DNA of 64,000 nt, from the NCBI GenBank assembly GCA_947381415.1, contig CANCVB010000010.1:16858-80857 (forward strand), in the 5' to 3' direction. Shown here piece after piece: positions 10,264 through 19,478 of the stretch. The stretch comes from Burkholderiales bacterium. GTDB lineage: Bacteria > Pseudomonadota > Gammaproteobacteria > Burkholderiales > Burkholderiaceae_C. Positions within the stretch are counted from its first letter, which is position 1, and every line of letters begins with the position of its first letter. A program made the position numbers and the translations under genes. Below the pieces are notes generated by a model. It ran no database searches. It was not told the origin of the DNA and worked only from the letters and a program-made list of their open reading frames with translations.

Positions 10264-10649
10264 ACATGACAAGCACTCGCAATCCTGTCGGTTGGTTTGA
10301 AATCCATGTCGCAGATATGCAACGCGCCAAGGTTTTTTACGAAGCTGTTTTCAAACGACCTTTGTTTGCTTTAGAAACAGGCGATGAGAGTTACAGCATG
10401 CATGTGTTTGCAGGTGATGTGCAGTCCGCAGGTGCCACAGGCGCTTTGGTTCACCACCAGATGCGACAACCTACCTCGGAAGGTGTGATGGTGTATTTCT
10501 CCTGTGAAGACTGCGCTGTCGAGTCACAGTTAGCGATCGAACATGGGGGTTGTGTTTTCAAACCCAAGCGAAGCATTGGCGACAATGGCTTCATTGCCAT
10601 CATTGGAGACACCGAAGGCAATGCCATTGGACTGCATTCAATCAAGTAA
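10260..10649 (+). CDS. VOC family (glyoxalase/dioxygenase-fold) protein
   Basis: 129 residues; the start overlaps the adaptor stop (ATGA). VGWFEIHVADMQRAKVFYEAVF at the start and IIGDTEGNAIGLHS at the end are the paired beta-alpha-beta-beta-beta units of the vicinal oxygen chelate fold. His and Glu ligands are plausible, but the enzymatic activity cannot be inferred. It is the last gene of the efflux operon, followed by a 260-base noncoding gap. Confidence 0.78.
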   Translation: MNMTSTRNPVGWFEIHVADMQRAKVFYEAVFKRPLFALETGDESYSMHVFAGDVQSAGATGALVHHQMRQPTSEGVMVYFSCEDCAVESQLAIEHGGCVFKPKRSIGDNGFIAIIGDTEGNAIGLHSIK

Positions 10650-10721
10650 ATCACGAGCAATTAGCGCTAAGGGTTTGTTTGTAAATCATTTAAATCATCT
10701 AAAAAAACAAAAAAGGATTTC

Positions 10722-10751
10722 TTGACGCAACATGTCAAATCCGTTAATAAT
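10722..10751 (+). promoter_or_regulatory. Candidate sigma-70 promoter in the 260-base gap before the cysteine-cluster gene
   Basis: The AT-rich gap 10,650-10,909 holds TTGACG (10,722-10,727), an 18-base spacer and AATAAT (10,746-10,751), pointing at the 10,910 gene. This leaves a leader of about 150 bases in which no convincing gene or riboswitch fold is seen. The call is made by consensus matching only. Confidence 0.4.
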
Positions 10752-10909
10752 TAATTCATCTTGTTGGTACGTGTTCACTACATAGGAATTTTTGGTTTGA
10801 TCTTCGTTAAATGATGTTGTTTCAGGCCTGCCAAAGATTGATGACACTTGTAATGATTTGCCCCATGCGCACGATGACGTTCTCAGCATGTATCACTCGG
10901 AGCTGATGC

Positions 10910-11368
10910 GTGTTGTTTGACCACTGTGCCGAATGTCAGCGTTGCTGCAACGTTGAGCCAGGATACCCTTCTCTTGAAATTACCTTGACCCGTCAAGAAG
11001 AGAAGAAGCTGGGCAGTATTTGTATTCAAACCCAATGCGACCATTTAGGTCACAAAGGTTGCACCTTGGACGAAGATAAACCTTTTGGTTGCACGCTTTA
11101 CCCACTGAGTTACAACCCGAAAAAACAAAAATTTTATTTTGATGCTGATTGCCCTTTGATGGATGTGTATGTGCACAGCTTGGCTGACAGCAACAGTGAA
11201 GCTTCAGCCCATTTGGCCAAAGTCACCCAGACAGTGGCAAAGCTTGAAGTTTCTGATCCAGCTTTTTTGCAGCAAAACTATGAGGTGGACAAGGCGTATT
11301 TCGACTTGAAAAAAATCACACCCAAGAAAAGTAAATCTAAAAAATCAACACAAAAGGCAACACTATGA
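10910..11368 (+). CDS. YkgJ-type cysteine-cluster protein
   Basis: 152 residues, GTG start with GGAG seven bases upstream; a nearby ATG is in another frame and hits an early stop. The N-terminus has CAECQRCC, followed by spaced Cys residues (QCDHLGHKGC, FGCTLYPLSY, DCPL), the YkgJ/CxxCxxCC family thought to bind zinc or an Fe-S cluster. The C-terminus is lysine-rich (KKSKSKKSTQK). It overlaps the next gene by four bases. The function is unknown; the coupling suggests it works with the arginyltransferase-like protein. Confidence 0.8.
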   Translation: MLFDHCAECQRCCNVEPGYPSLEITLTRQEEKKLGSICIQTQCDHLGHKGCTLDEDKPFGCTLYPLSYNPKKQKFYFDADCPLMDVYVHSLADSNSEASAHLAKVTQTVAKLEVSDPAFLQQNYEVDKAYFDLKKITPKKSKSKKSTQKATL

Positions 11369-12273
11369 ATGGCACGCTTTACCAGTTCAAACCTGCTAAC
11401 CTGTTTTCTACAGCACCGCGTGTGCGGCATGTGGGTTACCAAAGTTGGACCGAAGACAACCTCTTGGTAGAAAGCGACCATAACGACATTCTTTACTACA
11501 CAACACGTTGGGATGCACTTTGCCCCTATATCAATGTCTCTGATGAAATGCTGGCTTTTGCGCCACGTCCTTTTGTGGTCTATGCCCTGCCACCTGACAG
11601 CCCCTATGGCGTTCCTATCAATGACAAATACGGTTTGGTAGATACTTTTTCAGACGATTTCTGGCAAGAAGCGCGACGTGAACGTAAATTTCGCGAACTC
11701 GACAAGCAATACAAACATTTCACTTACACCGAAGAATGTATTCCTGGCAGCCAACTCACCGTAGAAGACATGTTTGAAATGGGTGGCGAGCATTTCGCCA
11801 ACTATTGCATTGATGACCGGGAGGTCGAAGGTTTTGTCGACTACGTTCGCGATCTTGACGTGCTGATCTTGCGCGTGCGCGACACGGAAGGCGAATTGGT
11901 GCTGACAGATGTCTCCATCCTGCTACCCCAATACAACCAACTGTATGGCAGCTTTTGCCAATGGAACCGTGCCCACAAAAACCGCTCGCCTGGCATCTAC
12001 GCCTGCTTACAGGCTTGTCGCTGGGCAGCCAAGAATGGATTACGCTACTACAACCTAGGCCCCGTCGACGACTATGGTTACAAAGCCTTGTTCGTGACTG
12101 ATTTCGAACCCATTTACGCAATGGCGTTGATAGATCCCACGCATGCCTTGGCCACCGACCCGACTTCTCCCTTGGTCACTGACTTTAAACCTCATCAGTT
12201 CAATCAAGTCTTCCGAGATGTGCCTGCCGCTTGCCAAGCCGAGGAAACCATGGCCTTGGCCATGGTGGGATAA
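11365..12273 (+). CDS. Arginyltransferase-like / GNAT-fold protein, unassigned
   Basis: 302 residues, no signal peptide. The C-terminal third contains GIYACLQACRWAAKNGLRYYN, then LGPVDDYGYKALF, which resembles the helix, LG strand and YK..F pattern of arginyl-tRNA-protein transferases and related GNAT-fold acyl/aminoacyl transferases. The N-terminal cysteine cluster of true ATE enzymes is absent here, but a cysteine-cluster protein is encoded just upstream with a 4-base overlap. The split arrangement is suggestive but unproven. It could equally be a GNAT-like protein of other function. Confidence 0.5.
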   Translation: MNGTLYQFKPANLFSTAPRVRHVGYQSWTEDNLLVESDHNDILYYTTRWDALCPYINVSDEMLAFAPRPFVVYALPPDSPYGVPINDKYGLVDTFSDDFWQEARRERKFRELDKQYKHFTYTEECIPGSQLTVEDMFEMGGEHFANYCIDDREVEGFVDYVRDLDVLILRVRDTEGELVLTDVSILLPQYNQLYGSFCQWNRAHKNRSPGIYACLQACRWAAKNGLRYYNLGPVDDYGYKALFVTDFEPIYAMALIDPTHALATDPTSPLVTDFKPHQFNQVFRDVPAACQAEETMALAMVG

Positions 12274-12279
12274 AGCCAT

Positions 12280-12699
12280 CTAGAAAAAGTGCTTCTCGCC
12301 GAAGCTGATGTCGTAATCGATAAACAACTCTTCACCTTCGGCGATTTCTCTCAAGCTCACCAGTACACCAGCCTTCTTGAATCGCAGGTTGGGGGTTTTC
12401 GAATGGTTGAGGTAGACCGCCACATCAAATGAATTCAGCCCAATGGTGGGAATCGATACCTTTTTCTTGTCGTAGTAACAAAAGGTATCGATTTGTTGGC
12501 GAACGCCTTTGGGCAAGTCCTTGATCAGTTTTTTACTGATGTCGATTTCTTTGATTCGCAAATAGCTTTTCAAAGGGTAAATGCCTTTGGGGATGTCGCG
12601 CACGGCAAAAACGCCAATGCCATGAATGGGCGAGACCCCCAGTTTGCAATAGACCTCGCTGTGGAGGTGTTCAAGAAGTTTCTTCTGTGTCGTGGGCAT
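12280..12699 (-). CDS. SET-domain protein (putative lysine methyltransferase)
   Basis: 139 residues, with GGAG eight bases before the ATG. The signature parts of the SET fold are all visible: GIGVFAVRDIPKG (SAM loop), YLNHSKTPNL (the NHS pseudoknot strand) and EIAEGEELFIDYD (ending in the active-site tyrosine region). It is a minimal, stand-alone SET protein without pre- or post-SET cysteines. It converges on the arginyltransferase-like gene with a six-base gap. Bacterial SET proteins methylate ribosomal or other proteins; the target here is unknown. Confidence 0.85.
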   Translation of the reverse strand: MPTTQKKLLEHLHSEVYCKLGVSPIHGIGVFAVRDIPKGIYPLKSYLRIKEIDISKKLIKDLPKGVRQQIDTFCYYDKKKVSIPTIGLNSFDVAVYLNHSKTPNLRFKKAGVLVSLREIAEGEELFIDYDISFGEKHFF

Positions 12700-12704
12700 G
12701 CCTG

Positions 12705-14009
12705 CTACTCCAATGCTTGATAAACCAATTGTTTGACCATGCGGCGGTAATATTGACGAATGGGTCCAGGGGTCTGCGCCATCAATACACCAATGATTTT
12801 TTCCTTAGGGTCAACCCAAAAGAAAGTACCCCCTGCGCCTGCCCATGCGTAGTCCCCCTCAGAACCGGGAACACTGGCGATGCCTGCACCTTGCCTGACC
12901 ATGAAGCCCAAGCCAAAGGTGTAGCCCTGCACACCCATCAACAGCTCGCCGGGTTGTAGGGGGGTCGCAACCTTGGGTCCTAAGTGGTCAGAGGTCATCA
13001 AAGCCACGGTACTGCGGCTGAGGTACCGCCTGCCGTCTAAGCTGCCACCGTTGAGCAACATCTGGCAAAAACGAAGGTAATCATCTGCAGTGGTGCTTAA
13101 ACCAGCACCGCCAGAATCGTTGCCTTGGGGCTGTGTCACATCCAACATGGGGGCCATGGGGGCTTTGGTCAGGGGATCCACCGCCAAAGGCTGGGCAAGT
13201 CGGTCCATTTTGCTCTGGGGCACCACAAAATGGGTGTCTTTCATCCCCAAGGGTTTGATCAACCGTTCTTCCAACAAGCTGCCTAAAGTCTTCTTGCCAA
13301 CCACTTCCAAAACCCTGCCCAACAGGTCGGTAGACAAACTGTACTCCCACGTACTGCCTGGTTGCCACTGCAAAGGCGCTTTGGCAAAAGCCTGCACCTG
13401 CTGCTCTGGGGTGAGGGTGATCCACAAGGCTGAGTTGTCGAGGGAAAACAAGCCTGCCTGCTGGTAAGCGCTTTTCATGCTGGGCGAACGGGTGAATTCC
13501 GCATAGGTCAGCCCAGAGGTATGACGCAGCAAGTCATGGACCGTGATTTGGCGCGCAGCAGGCACTGTTGCGCCAGAACTGTCAGCGGGATTGACCAAGA
13601 CTTGCATATTGGCCAAGGCGGGAAGAAATTTTCCCACCGGGTCAGCCAACTGAAGTTGGCCTTCCTCAACCATCATCATGGCCAACACCGATACCATCGG
13701 TTTAGTCATCGAATAGGCACGAAACAAGCTGTCACGCTTGAGCGGTTTACCACTGGCAGGGTCTTGCAAACCAATCACTTCTGAATGCACCACCGAGCCT
13801 TGGCGAGCCACCAACAAGACAGCGCCAGGCATTCGCTGCGCATCAATCTCGGCCTGTAAGACTGGACGGATGCGGGTGAGCCGCTCTGCCACCATGCCCT
13901 TGGATGCCGGGGAGGCAGAAGAGATGTCTGCGCCCAGCGCAGACCAAGGCAAGGCCAATGCCAAAACAGCCGAAGCGCATAAACGTCGGGGGAATGAAGA
14001 AGTCATCAT
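12705..14009 (-). CDS. Exported serine hydrolase (class C beta-lactamase / EstB-like)
   Basis: 434 residues from the ATG at 14,009, which has AGGAA upstream and yields a clear signal peptide (TSSFPRRLCASAVLALALP, cleaved after SALGA). A start 36 bases upstream is less likely. The SxxK motif is SMTK in FRAYSMTKPMVSV, the second motif is YSLSTD, and the third region is WAGAGGTFFWVDP, as in esterase-type members rather than true AmpC. It is probably a periplasmic esterase or transpeptidase-like hydrolase. It ends 5 bases from the SET gene start and may be co-transcribed with it. Confidence 0.85.
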   Translation of the reverse strand: MMTSSFPRRLCASAVLALALPWSALGADISSASPASKGMVAERLTRIRPVLQAEIDAQRMPGAVLLVARQGSVVHSEVIGLQDPASGKPLKRDSLFRAYSMTKPMVSVLAMMMVEEGQLQLADPVGKFLPALANMQVLVNPADSSGATVPAARQITVHDLLRHTSGLTYAEFTRSPSMKSAYQQAGLFSLDNSALWITLTPEQQVQAFAKAPLQWQPGSTWEYSLSTDLLGRVLEVVGKKTLGSLLEERLIKPLGMKDTHFVVPQSKMDRLAQPLAVDPLTKAPMAPMLDVTQPQGNDSGGAGLSTTADDYLRFCQMLLNGGSLDGRRYLSRSTVALMTSDHLGPKVATPLQPGELLMGVQGYTFGLGFMVRQGAGIASVPGSEGDYAWAGAGGTFFWVDPKEKIIGVLMAQTPGPIRQYYRRMVKQLVYQALE

Positions 14010-14069
14010 GGGCGTTCCTGAAGATGAAAAAAAGCGCGGAATCAATGCTGGCTTAGTCTATGTGCAAAT

Positions 14070-15077
14070 TCAGACAATTGGGTCCCAAGCCTGCAACCAT
14101 TTCACAAAATGTTCCAAGCCTGCCTCCAAGGGCGTTTCACGCCAGTGGCCCAACATGCCCACCAAGCGGTCCTCGCTGGCACAAGTCAAGGCCACATCAG
14201 CCACCTGCATGGGCGCGTACTCGATGAGGGGTTGCCGTTTCAAATGCCTGGCCAGCAGGTCGATAAAGGCATTGACTTCAACGGGGCGTTGGTGCCCCAT
14301 ATTCACAATTTGCGCCCCTTGCAGCAGTTCAGGGCGCCCAACCAAGCCCACGATGGCCTCCACAATATCGTCCACATAGGTGAAATCACGACGCAGTTTG
14401 CCCTCGCCAAAGACCTTGATGGGCAGGCCTCGGCGAATATTTTGAGCAAACATAAAGGGGGCCATGTCTGTACGCCCCCACGGTCCATAAACAGTGAAAA
14501 AGCGCATACCTAACGACGCCATACCGTATTGCGAGTGGTAGGCATAAGCCATCAACTCGTTCGCCATTTTGGTCGCTGCATAGAACGACTGCGGCTGATC
14601 GGTGCGGTCGTCTTCCATGAAAGGAACTTGGCTGCGCATGCCATAGACGCTGGACGAACTGGCGTACAAAAGGCGAGGGATGTGTAAACGGTGGCAAGCA
14701 TCGAGCACGTTGGCAAAACCCACCAGATTGGGTGTGACAAAATCCATAGGCGCTTGCATGGAATGTCTGACACCGGCCTGCGCTGCCAAGTGCACCACTG
14801 TGTCGGGTTGCCACTGCGCCACCACTGAAGCAAAGGCGTCTGTTTGCCCAATATCGATTTGAAAATACTTCACACCCGTTTGGGTGACGCTTGCAGCGAG
14901 GCGTTCTTTGCGCAAACGTGCCAACAACGGTTCAGTGGTATCGAATGCGCCAGCCAAGCCGTTGGCTGGATCGACCTTGTCACACCCCGCCACCACATAG
15001 CCCATTGCACTCAACTGCTTCACCAAATGTGAACCAATGAAACCCGCCACACCGGTTACCAGTATTTTTTTGCTCAT
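14070..15077 (-). CDS. UDP-glucuronate 4-epimerase-like NAD-dependent epimerase
   Basis: 335 residues. The N-terminus has the Rossmann motif TGVAGFIGSH. SSSSVYG and YAATK supply the Ser/Tyr/Lys catalytic set, and RFFTVYGPWGRTDMAPFMF is the phrase typical of UDP-glucuronate 4-epimerases of the capsule/LPS type. It converts UDP-GlcA to UDP-GalA in the cytosol. It is divergent from the glycosyltransferase/PAP2 operon with only a few tens of bases between, implying joint control. Other short-chain sugar epimerase activities cannot be excluded. Confidence 0.82.
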   Translation of the reverse strand: MSKKILVTGVAGFIGSHLVKQLSAMGYVVAGCDKVDPANGLAGAFDTTEPLLARLRKERLAASVTQTGVKYFQIDIGQTDAFASVVAQWQPDTVVHLAAQAGVRHSMQAPMDFVTPNLVGFANVLDACHRLHIPRLLYASSSSVYGMRSQVPFMEDDRTDQPQSFYAATKMANELMAYAYHSQYGMASLGMRFFTVYGPWGRTDMAPFMFAQNIRRGLPIKVFGEGKLRRDFTYVDDIVEAIVGLVGRPELLQGAQIVNMGHQRPVEVNAFIDLLARHLKRQPLIEYAPMQVADVALTCASEDRLVGMLGHWRETPLEAGLEHFVKWLQAWDPIV

Positions 15078-15124
15078 GTCATTCCATGGTTGTCATTGCA
15101 TGTTTACCGAGGCTCAAGCCAGCC

Positions 15125-15943
15125 ATGCGCCCGCTGTTTAGTTCATCGCCTCGCATGACGGCACGCAGCCAAGGGATGTGGTTATCGCTGGCATCGCTGT
15201 GTTTGCTGATGGCATGGGGCTTGTGGCACTCTGCGTGGAACAAAGACATCTTGCTGGCAGTGCATGCCACCGACATGGGACCTGCTGCCTTGTGGATTTT
15301 TGTCACCCAATGGGGCGACGCGGCGCTGGTGTTGCTGCTGTTGCTGGCAGTGGGCCGCTCGAGTCGCAGAGGTGCTGCGTTGGCACTCAAAGGGTTTTTG
15401 ATGGGGTCGGTGGTGTCGCCACTGCTCAAACTATGGTGGTCCGTGCCCAGGCCCTTGGCCGTACTGGATGTTTCTTTGCTCAATCCCATGGGTAACCCAC
15501 CCGGCTCGGCCAATGCCATGCCCTCTGGCCATGCATTGGCAGCGTCCACCTTGGTGTGCCTGATCATTCTCATGTATCCCCAACTTCTGCGCCGCAAGGC
15601 TTTGCTCTGGCCTTTGATTTTAGGTGGCTTGGTGGTGGCATTCTCAAGGGTGGTGGTCGGGGCCCACTGGCCAGCCGATGTGTTGGCAGGCATAGGCCTT
15701 GGCGGATGGATCGCTTGGCTGTCGTTGCGCTTGGAGTGGCTCTGGCCATGGGCACCATTTTTATCGACGCGCTCCGGCAATGTTTTATTGCTTGTTTTGG
15801 AGTTGGGCTTGTCTATTTACTTGGTGGTGAACGCACCACCTGAAAACTCGGCCAGGATCGCCATGGGTTTGGTGGCTGTGCTGGGACTGCTGAGTGCTTT
15901 CAGCCGTTACATGGATGTGCGACACCAAGGCCTTGTCAAATGA
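15125..15943 (+). CDS. PAP2-family membrane phosphatase (first copy)
   Basis: About 272 residues from ATG 15,125; an ATG at 15,086 in frame adds 13 residues and cannot be excluded. Several membrane helices are visible. The three PAP2 motifs are KLWWSVPRPLA, NAMPSGHALA and SRVVVGAHWPADVLAG, giving the Lys/Arg, Ser-Gly-His and Arg/His residues of the acid phosphatase site on the periplasmic side. It overlaps the next gene by four bases. Likely substrates are undecaprenyl pyrophosphate, phosphatidylglycerophosphate or a lipid A phosphate; the glycosyltransferase context favours the lipid A or polyprenyl options. Confidence 0.85.
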   Translation: MRPLFSSSPRMTARSQGMWLSLASLCLLMAWGLWHSAWNKDILLAVHATDMGPAALWIFVTQWGDAALVLLLLLAVGRSSRRGAALALKGFLMGSVVSPLLKLWWSVPRPLAVLDVSLLNPMGNPPGSANAMPSGHALAASTLVCLIILMYPQLLRRKALLWPLILGGLVVAFSRVVVGAHWPADVLAGIGLGGWIAWLSLRLEWLWPWAPFLSTRSGNVLLLVLELGLSIYLVVNAPPENSARIAMGLVAVLGLLSAFSRYMDVRHQGLVK

Positions 15944-16860
15944 CAGCTTCGGCTTCTTTGCTTCGCTGGCTCAAATTGCTGTTGGGCTGGGGCTTGGGCG
16001 GGGGCTTGCTTTGGTGGTTGCTGCGTCAGGTCGATACCTCGCAGGTGTCTCACAGCGCCGCGCTCGTTCCGGCTTGGCTCTGGTTCATCTGCTCTTCACT
16101 GTGGTTGCTCAGCTTTGTCTGCCGCGGGCGCCGGATACAACAAGAATGGCATTGGCGACGTCCTGTCAGCTTGTCTGTGGCCATGCGACTGGTGCTCTTG
16201 CACAACGCAGCGGTGCTGCTACTGCCATTTCGAGCGGGTGAAGCAGGCTACCCTATGCTCGTGAAGCAGGTTTTTGGCGCCCCGCTGAGCCAATCGGTGC
16301 GCAGTTTGCTGTGGCTTCGTATCCAAGATGCAGGTGTCTTGGGCTTGTTACTGGTTTGGCTATGGCCAGGGCTGGACTGGCGCTGGCCATTGCTTTGCAC
16401 CACCCTTGCTGTGGCCTTGATCCTGTTGCCGGCCAGCTATTGGTTACGCCTGCTCAAACGCCGCAACGCGTGGGCCCGTGTGTTGCGCACCCTGTTGCAT
16501 CGCCGTGCGCCCCGCAGCGCTTGGTTGTTATCGCTTTGCAATTGGTTGTGCAAACTCAGCGTGGTGGCCATGCTGCTGTCAACGCTGTTGGATATTCCTG
16601 TCAGAGCGGCATTTCAAGGTGCTTTGGGCGGCGAGTGGGCTGGTTTACTGCCCTTGCAAGGACCTGCAGGTTTAGGCACCTACGAAGCTGCTGTCTGGTT
16701 AGCCGCCGGACTGCATGACAGCCAACTTGCCAGCCAACTGCCTGCGGCGGCCTTGCTGGTACACGTGTTTTGTCTGGCGGTATCCTTGGGCGCAGCCTTG
16801 CTTGCTTGGCTGGCCTTTCGCTGGCCAGAAACCAAGCTTGCGAATGGCGACAATAGCTGA
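15940..16860 (+). CDS. Flippase-like / lysylphosphatidylglycerol synthase TM-domain membrane protein
   Basis: 306 residues and strongly hydrophobic, with about 7-8 membrane helices. The FRAGEAGYPMLVKQVFG segment after the third helix matches the RxGE-type motif of the UPF0104/LPG_synthase_TM family. There is no cytosolic transferase domain, so it is not a full MprF. Members next to glycosyltransferases are often proposed as lipid-linked sugar translocators. The start overlaps the PAP2 stop. A transport role here is inference from context. Confidence 0.75.
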   Translation: MTASASLLRWLKLLLGWGLGGGLLWWLLRQVDTSQVSHSAALVPAWLWFICSSLWLLSFVCRGRRIQQEWHWRRPVSLSVAMRLVLLHNAAVLLLPFRAGEAGYPMLVKQVFGAPLSQSVRSLLWLRIQDAGVLGLLLVWLWPGLDWRWPLLCTTLAVALILLPASYWLRLLKRRNAWARVLRTLLHRRAPRSAWLLSLCNWLCKLSVVAMLLSTLLDIPVRAAFQGALGGEWAGLLPLQGPAGLGTYEAAVWLAAGLHDSQLASQLPAAALLVHVFCLAVSLGAALLAWLAFRWPETKLANGDNS

Positions 16861-17907
16861 ATGACATCCTTGACCATGAACACTCATCTTTCGACCGGCG
16901 ACAGCTTGGCTCACCGAATTCCTGCACACCGACTGTCGGTGGTGGTGCCTATGTACAACGAGGTCGAACTTGCGGCCGATTTGATCGACGCGGTGCAAGC
17001 GGCACTCAGCGACTACCCTTGGCCTTGGGAGTTGGTTATCGTTGATGACGGCAGTACCGACGGCACTTGGTTTCGCTTGAGCCAACGCGCCGCAGAAGTG
17101 GGGCCACATATCCGTGCATTGCGCCTGCAACGCAATTTCCGTCAAACGGCTGCCATGCAGGCGGGCATCGATTGCGCACGCGGCGATGTCATAGTCACCA
17201 TGGATGGCGATTTGCAAAACGACCCGCGTGATATTCCCATGCTGGTAGAACACCTGTTACGTGAAGACAAAGACATCGTGGCGGGCTGGCGGCAAAACCG
17301 CCAAGATGGTTTTTTGTTGCGCAAAATCCCTTCCTACTTTGCCAATCGGCTCATTCGCAAGGTGAGCGGTTTGAACTTCAAAGATCTGGGCTGCAGTTTG
17401 AAAGCGTTTCGTGCGCCTGTCTTGCGCAAAATCCGACTCTACGGCGAAATGCACCGCTTCATCCCTGCTTGGCTCTCCACCGTGACATCCCCTGATCGCA
17501 TGGCTGAGTTGCCCGTTCGCCACCATGCGCGCACCAAAGGTCAATCCAAATACGGCATTTCTCGCACTTTGCGGGTGATCGTGGACTTGCTGTCCATCCA
17601 CTATTTTTTGCGCTTTGGCACCCGACCAGGGCATTTCTTTGGCGGCATTGGCTTGGCGGTGTTGATGCTGGGCATGGGCATTTTGGCTTACCTGATGGTG
17701 CTTAAAGCCTTGGGCGAATCGATTGGAACGCGGCCGTTGATGTTTGTGGGGTTTTTCTGTGTGTTGGGTGGCTTGCAGTTCCTCACCACCGGCGTGTTGG
17801 CCGAATTGCTGATGCGAACCTATTACGAGGGCGGTAAAGCACAGGCTTACCAATTGGTCGATGCGCCCACCCCGCAACACAACGAAGGCTGGCATGGCAG
17901 GGTCTGA
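16861..17907 (+). CDS. GT2 polyprenyl-phosphate glycosyltransferase (ArnC/RgtE-like)
   Basis: 348 residues, starting at the base after the previous stop; an internal ATG at 16,876 is an alternative. The GT-A catalytic half has LSVVVPMYNEVELAADLI, VDDGSTDGTW, and VTMDGDLQNDPRDI with the metal-binding Asp residues. Two C-terminal membrane helices (about 233-255 and 270-292) match dolichol/undecaprenyl-phosphate glycosyltransferases. It is expected to load a sugar onto a lipid phosphate carrier, which the GT39 enzymes downstream then use. With the UDP-GlcA epimerase next door the sugar may be a uronic acid. Confidence 0.87.
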   Translation: MTSLTMNTHLSTGDSLAHRIPAHRLSVVVPMYNEVELAADLIDAVQAALSDYPWPWELVIVDDGSTDGTWFRLSQRAAEVGPHIRALRLQRNFRQTAAMQAGIDCARGDVIVTMDGDLQNDPRDIPMLVEHLLREDKDIVAGWRQNRQDGFLLRKIPSYFANRLIRKVSGLNFKDLGCSLKAFRAPVLRKIRLYGEMHRFIPAWLSTVTSPDRMAELPVRHHARTKGQSKYGISRTLRVIVDLLSIHYFLRFGTRPGHFFGGIGLAVLMLGMGILAYLMVLKALGESIGTRPLMFVGFFCVLGGLQFLTTGVLAELLMRTYYEGGKAQAYQLVDAPTPQHNEGWHGRV

Positions 17908-19462
17908 TGCGGCCGTCGGGCGCGCTTGGGGCTGGCTGGGCGCGTTTTTATTGCTAGCGTATTTTTTACTTGGCCTTGGCCAAAGCCTGTTGTTTGACGT
18001 CGATGAGGGTGCATTTTCCGAAGCCACGCGTGAAATGGTGGTGAGCGGCGACTGGGGCCACACCACCCTCAATGGCGCTGACCGCTTTGACAAACCCATA
18101 GGCGTTTACTGGCTGCAAGCCATCAGTGTCAAGGTGTTCGGCGTGAACGAATTTGCGTTGCGCCTGCCCTCTGCGCTGGCTGCTTGGTTGGCGTGCTTGG
18201 CATTGGCGTGGGCGGCCTTCCAGGCTTGGGGGGTGCGTGCCGCCATGCTGGCTGCCATGGTTTTTGCAAGCAGCTTAGGGCCATGGGCCATGGCTCGCAC
18301 GGCCACGGCAGATGCACTGCTGGGTTTGTGGTTGATGCTCTCGGCATGGGACCTGTGGCGCTATGTTGCCAATAGCCATCCCCAAGCACTCAGACGCTTG
18401 GCCTTGTGGATGGCTTTGGGGGTACTCACCAAGGGACCGGTAGCGGTTCTGATACCTGTGGCCGTGTTGTTGCTGTGGCAATGGATAGGCCCGGCGCCTG
18501 GCTTGCTTCTTCGATGCTTGCGCGATGGCTGGTCATGGCTGATTTTTGGTGGGGTGGCCGCGCCTTGGTATGTGTATGCGTGGCTGCGCCACGGCGACGC
18601 CTTTATCCAAGGGTTTTTTCTGCGCCACAACCTCGATCGCTTCAGTGCCCCTATGGAAGGGCATGGCGGCGGTTGGCTGTATTTTTTGTTGGTGATGCCT
18701 TTGCTGTGGATGCCTTGGACACCGTTGATCATCAGTCTCTTCCCACGGTGGAAGGAACTCTGGAACACCCCACTCTTGCGCTTTGCGTTGGTATGGACCG
18801 GCTTTGTGGTGGTGTTTTTCTCCTTGTCTGCGACCAAGTTGCCGCACTATGTGTTGTATGCCGCACCTGGGGTGGTGGTGCTGCTTACTTACGCTGGCGT
18901 GCATGCCAAAACCGTTTGGTGGTGGATCTGCGGGGTGGTTTTGCTTGCTTGGCTGGCGTTGCTATTGGTGCTGCCTGCGGAATTACAAAGTCATCCCAAC
19001 TGGGTTGGCGATAGCTTCTACCGCACGCTTTTACAAAGCGCCCAGCCCCCCGACTTCACTCGCACACTGAGTGCAGCGGTGCTGATGGTGCAAGCGCTGT
19101 GGTTGCTGTCAAGTTATTGTTTACCGTCTGCGCTGCAATTGCCTCGCTTTGGTTTGTTGGCCATGGGACATTGCGCCGTTTTATCGCTGGCTGTGTTGCC
19201 ATGGTGGAGTCAGGCATTGCAAGGCCCTGTTCATGCATTGGCTGGCCAAGCAGTGGGGCAGACAGCGGTTCAATGGGGCGTTCATTTCCCTTCGTTTGCG
19301 TTGTACCGCCAAAGCCCTGTTCCAAGGCGTGCACCTGAAGAGGGAGAGGTGGCTTTGGTTCGAAGCGACAAACCCACTTGGCCTGCAGACTGGCCGGTGG
19401 TGGGCAGTGAACGAGGCTTTGCTTTGGTTTTGCGACCCGTGGGTTCAGCGCCTGCCAAGTAA
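17894..19462 (+). CDS. GT39-family membrane glycosyltransferase (ArnT/Rgt-like), first copy
   Basis: 522 residues from ATG 17,894, overlapping the GT2 gene by 14 bases. It has about 11-12 membrane helices. The first periplasmic loop contains FDVDEGAFSEATREMV with the catalytic acidic pair after helix 1, then DRFDKPIGVYWLQ, both hallmarks of ArnT/PMT-like enzymes using lipid-phosphate sugar donors. It acts on the periplasmic face. It is followed after 16 bases by a second GT39. Confidence 0.87.
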   Translation: MAGSDAAVGRAWGWLGAFLLLAYFLLGLGQSLLFDVDEGAFSEATREMVVSGDWGHTTLNGADRFDKPIGVYWLQAISVKVFGVNEFALRLPSALAAWLACLALAWAAFQAWGVRAAMLAAMVFASSLGPWAMARTATADALLGLWLMLSAWDLWRYVANSHPQALRRLALWMALGVLTKGPVAVLIPVAVLLLWQWIGPAPGLLLRCLRDGWSWLIFGGVAAPWYVYAWLRHGDAFIQGFFLRHNLDRFSAPMEGHGGGWLYFLLVMPLLWMPWTPLIISLFPRWKELWNTPLLRFALVWTGFVVVFFSLSATKLPHYVLYAAPGVVVLLTYAGVHAKTVWWWICGVVLLAWLALLLVLPAELQSHPNWVGDSFYRTLLQSAQPPDFTRTLSAAVLMVQALWLLSSYCLPSALQLPRFGLLAMGHCAVLSLAVLPWWSQALQGPVHALAGQAVGQTAVQWGVHFPSFALYRQSPVPRRAPEEGEVALVRSDKPTWPADWPVVGSERGFALVLRPVGSAPAK

Positions 19463-19478
19463 ATAACGTGCTTCAAAC

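Noticed and set aside
10695..10889. 64-codon minus-strand frame in the 260-base gap
   Set aside because: AT-rich random sequence, no ribosome site, overlaps the better-supported promoter for the next gene.
15079..15780. 233-codon open frame antisense to the first PAP2 gene
   Set aside because: The plus-strand PAP2 motifs are unambiguous; the antisense product is low-complexity and lacks any domain.
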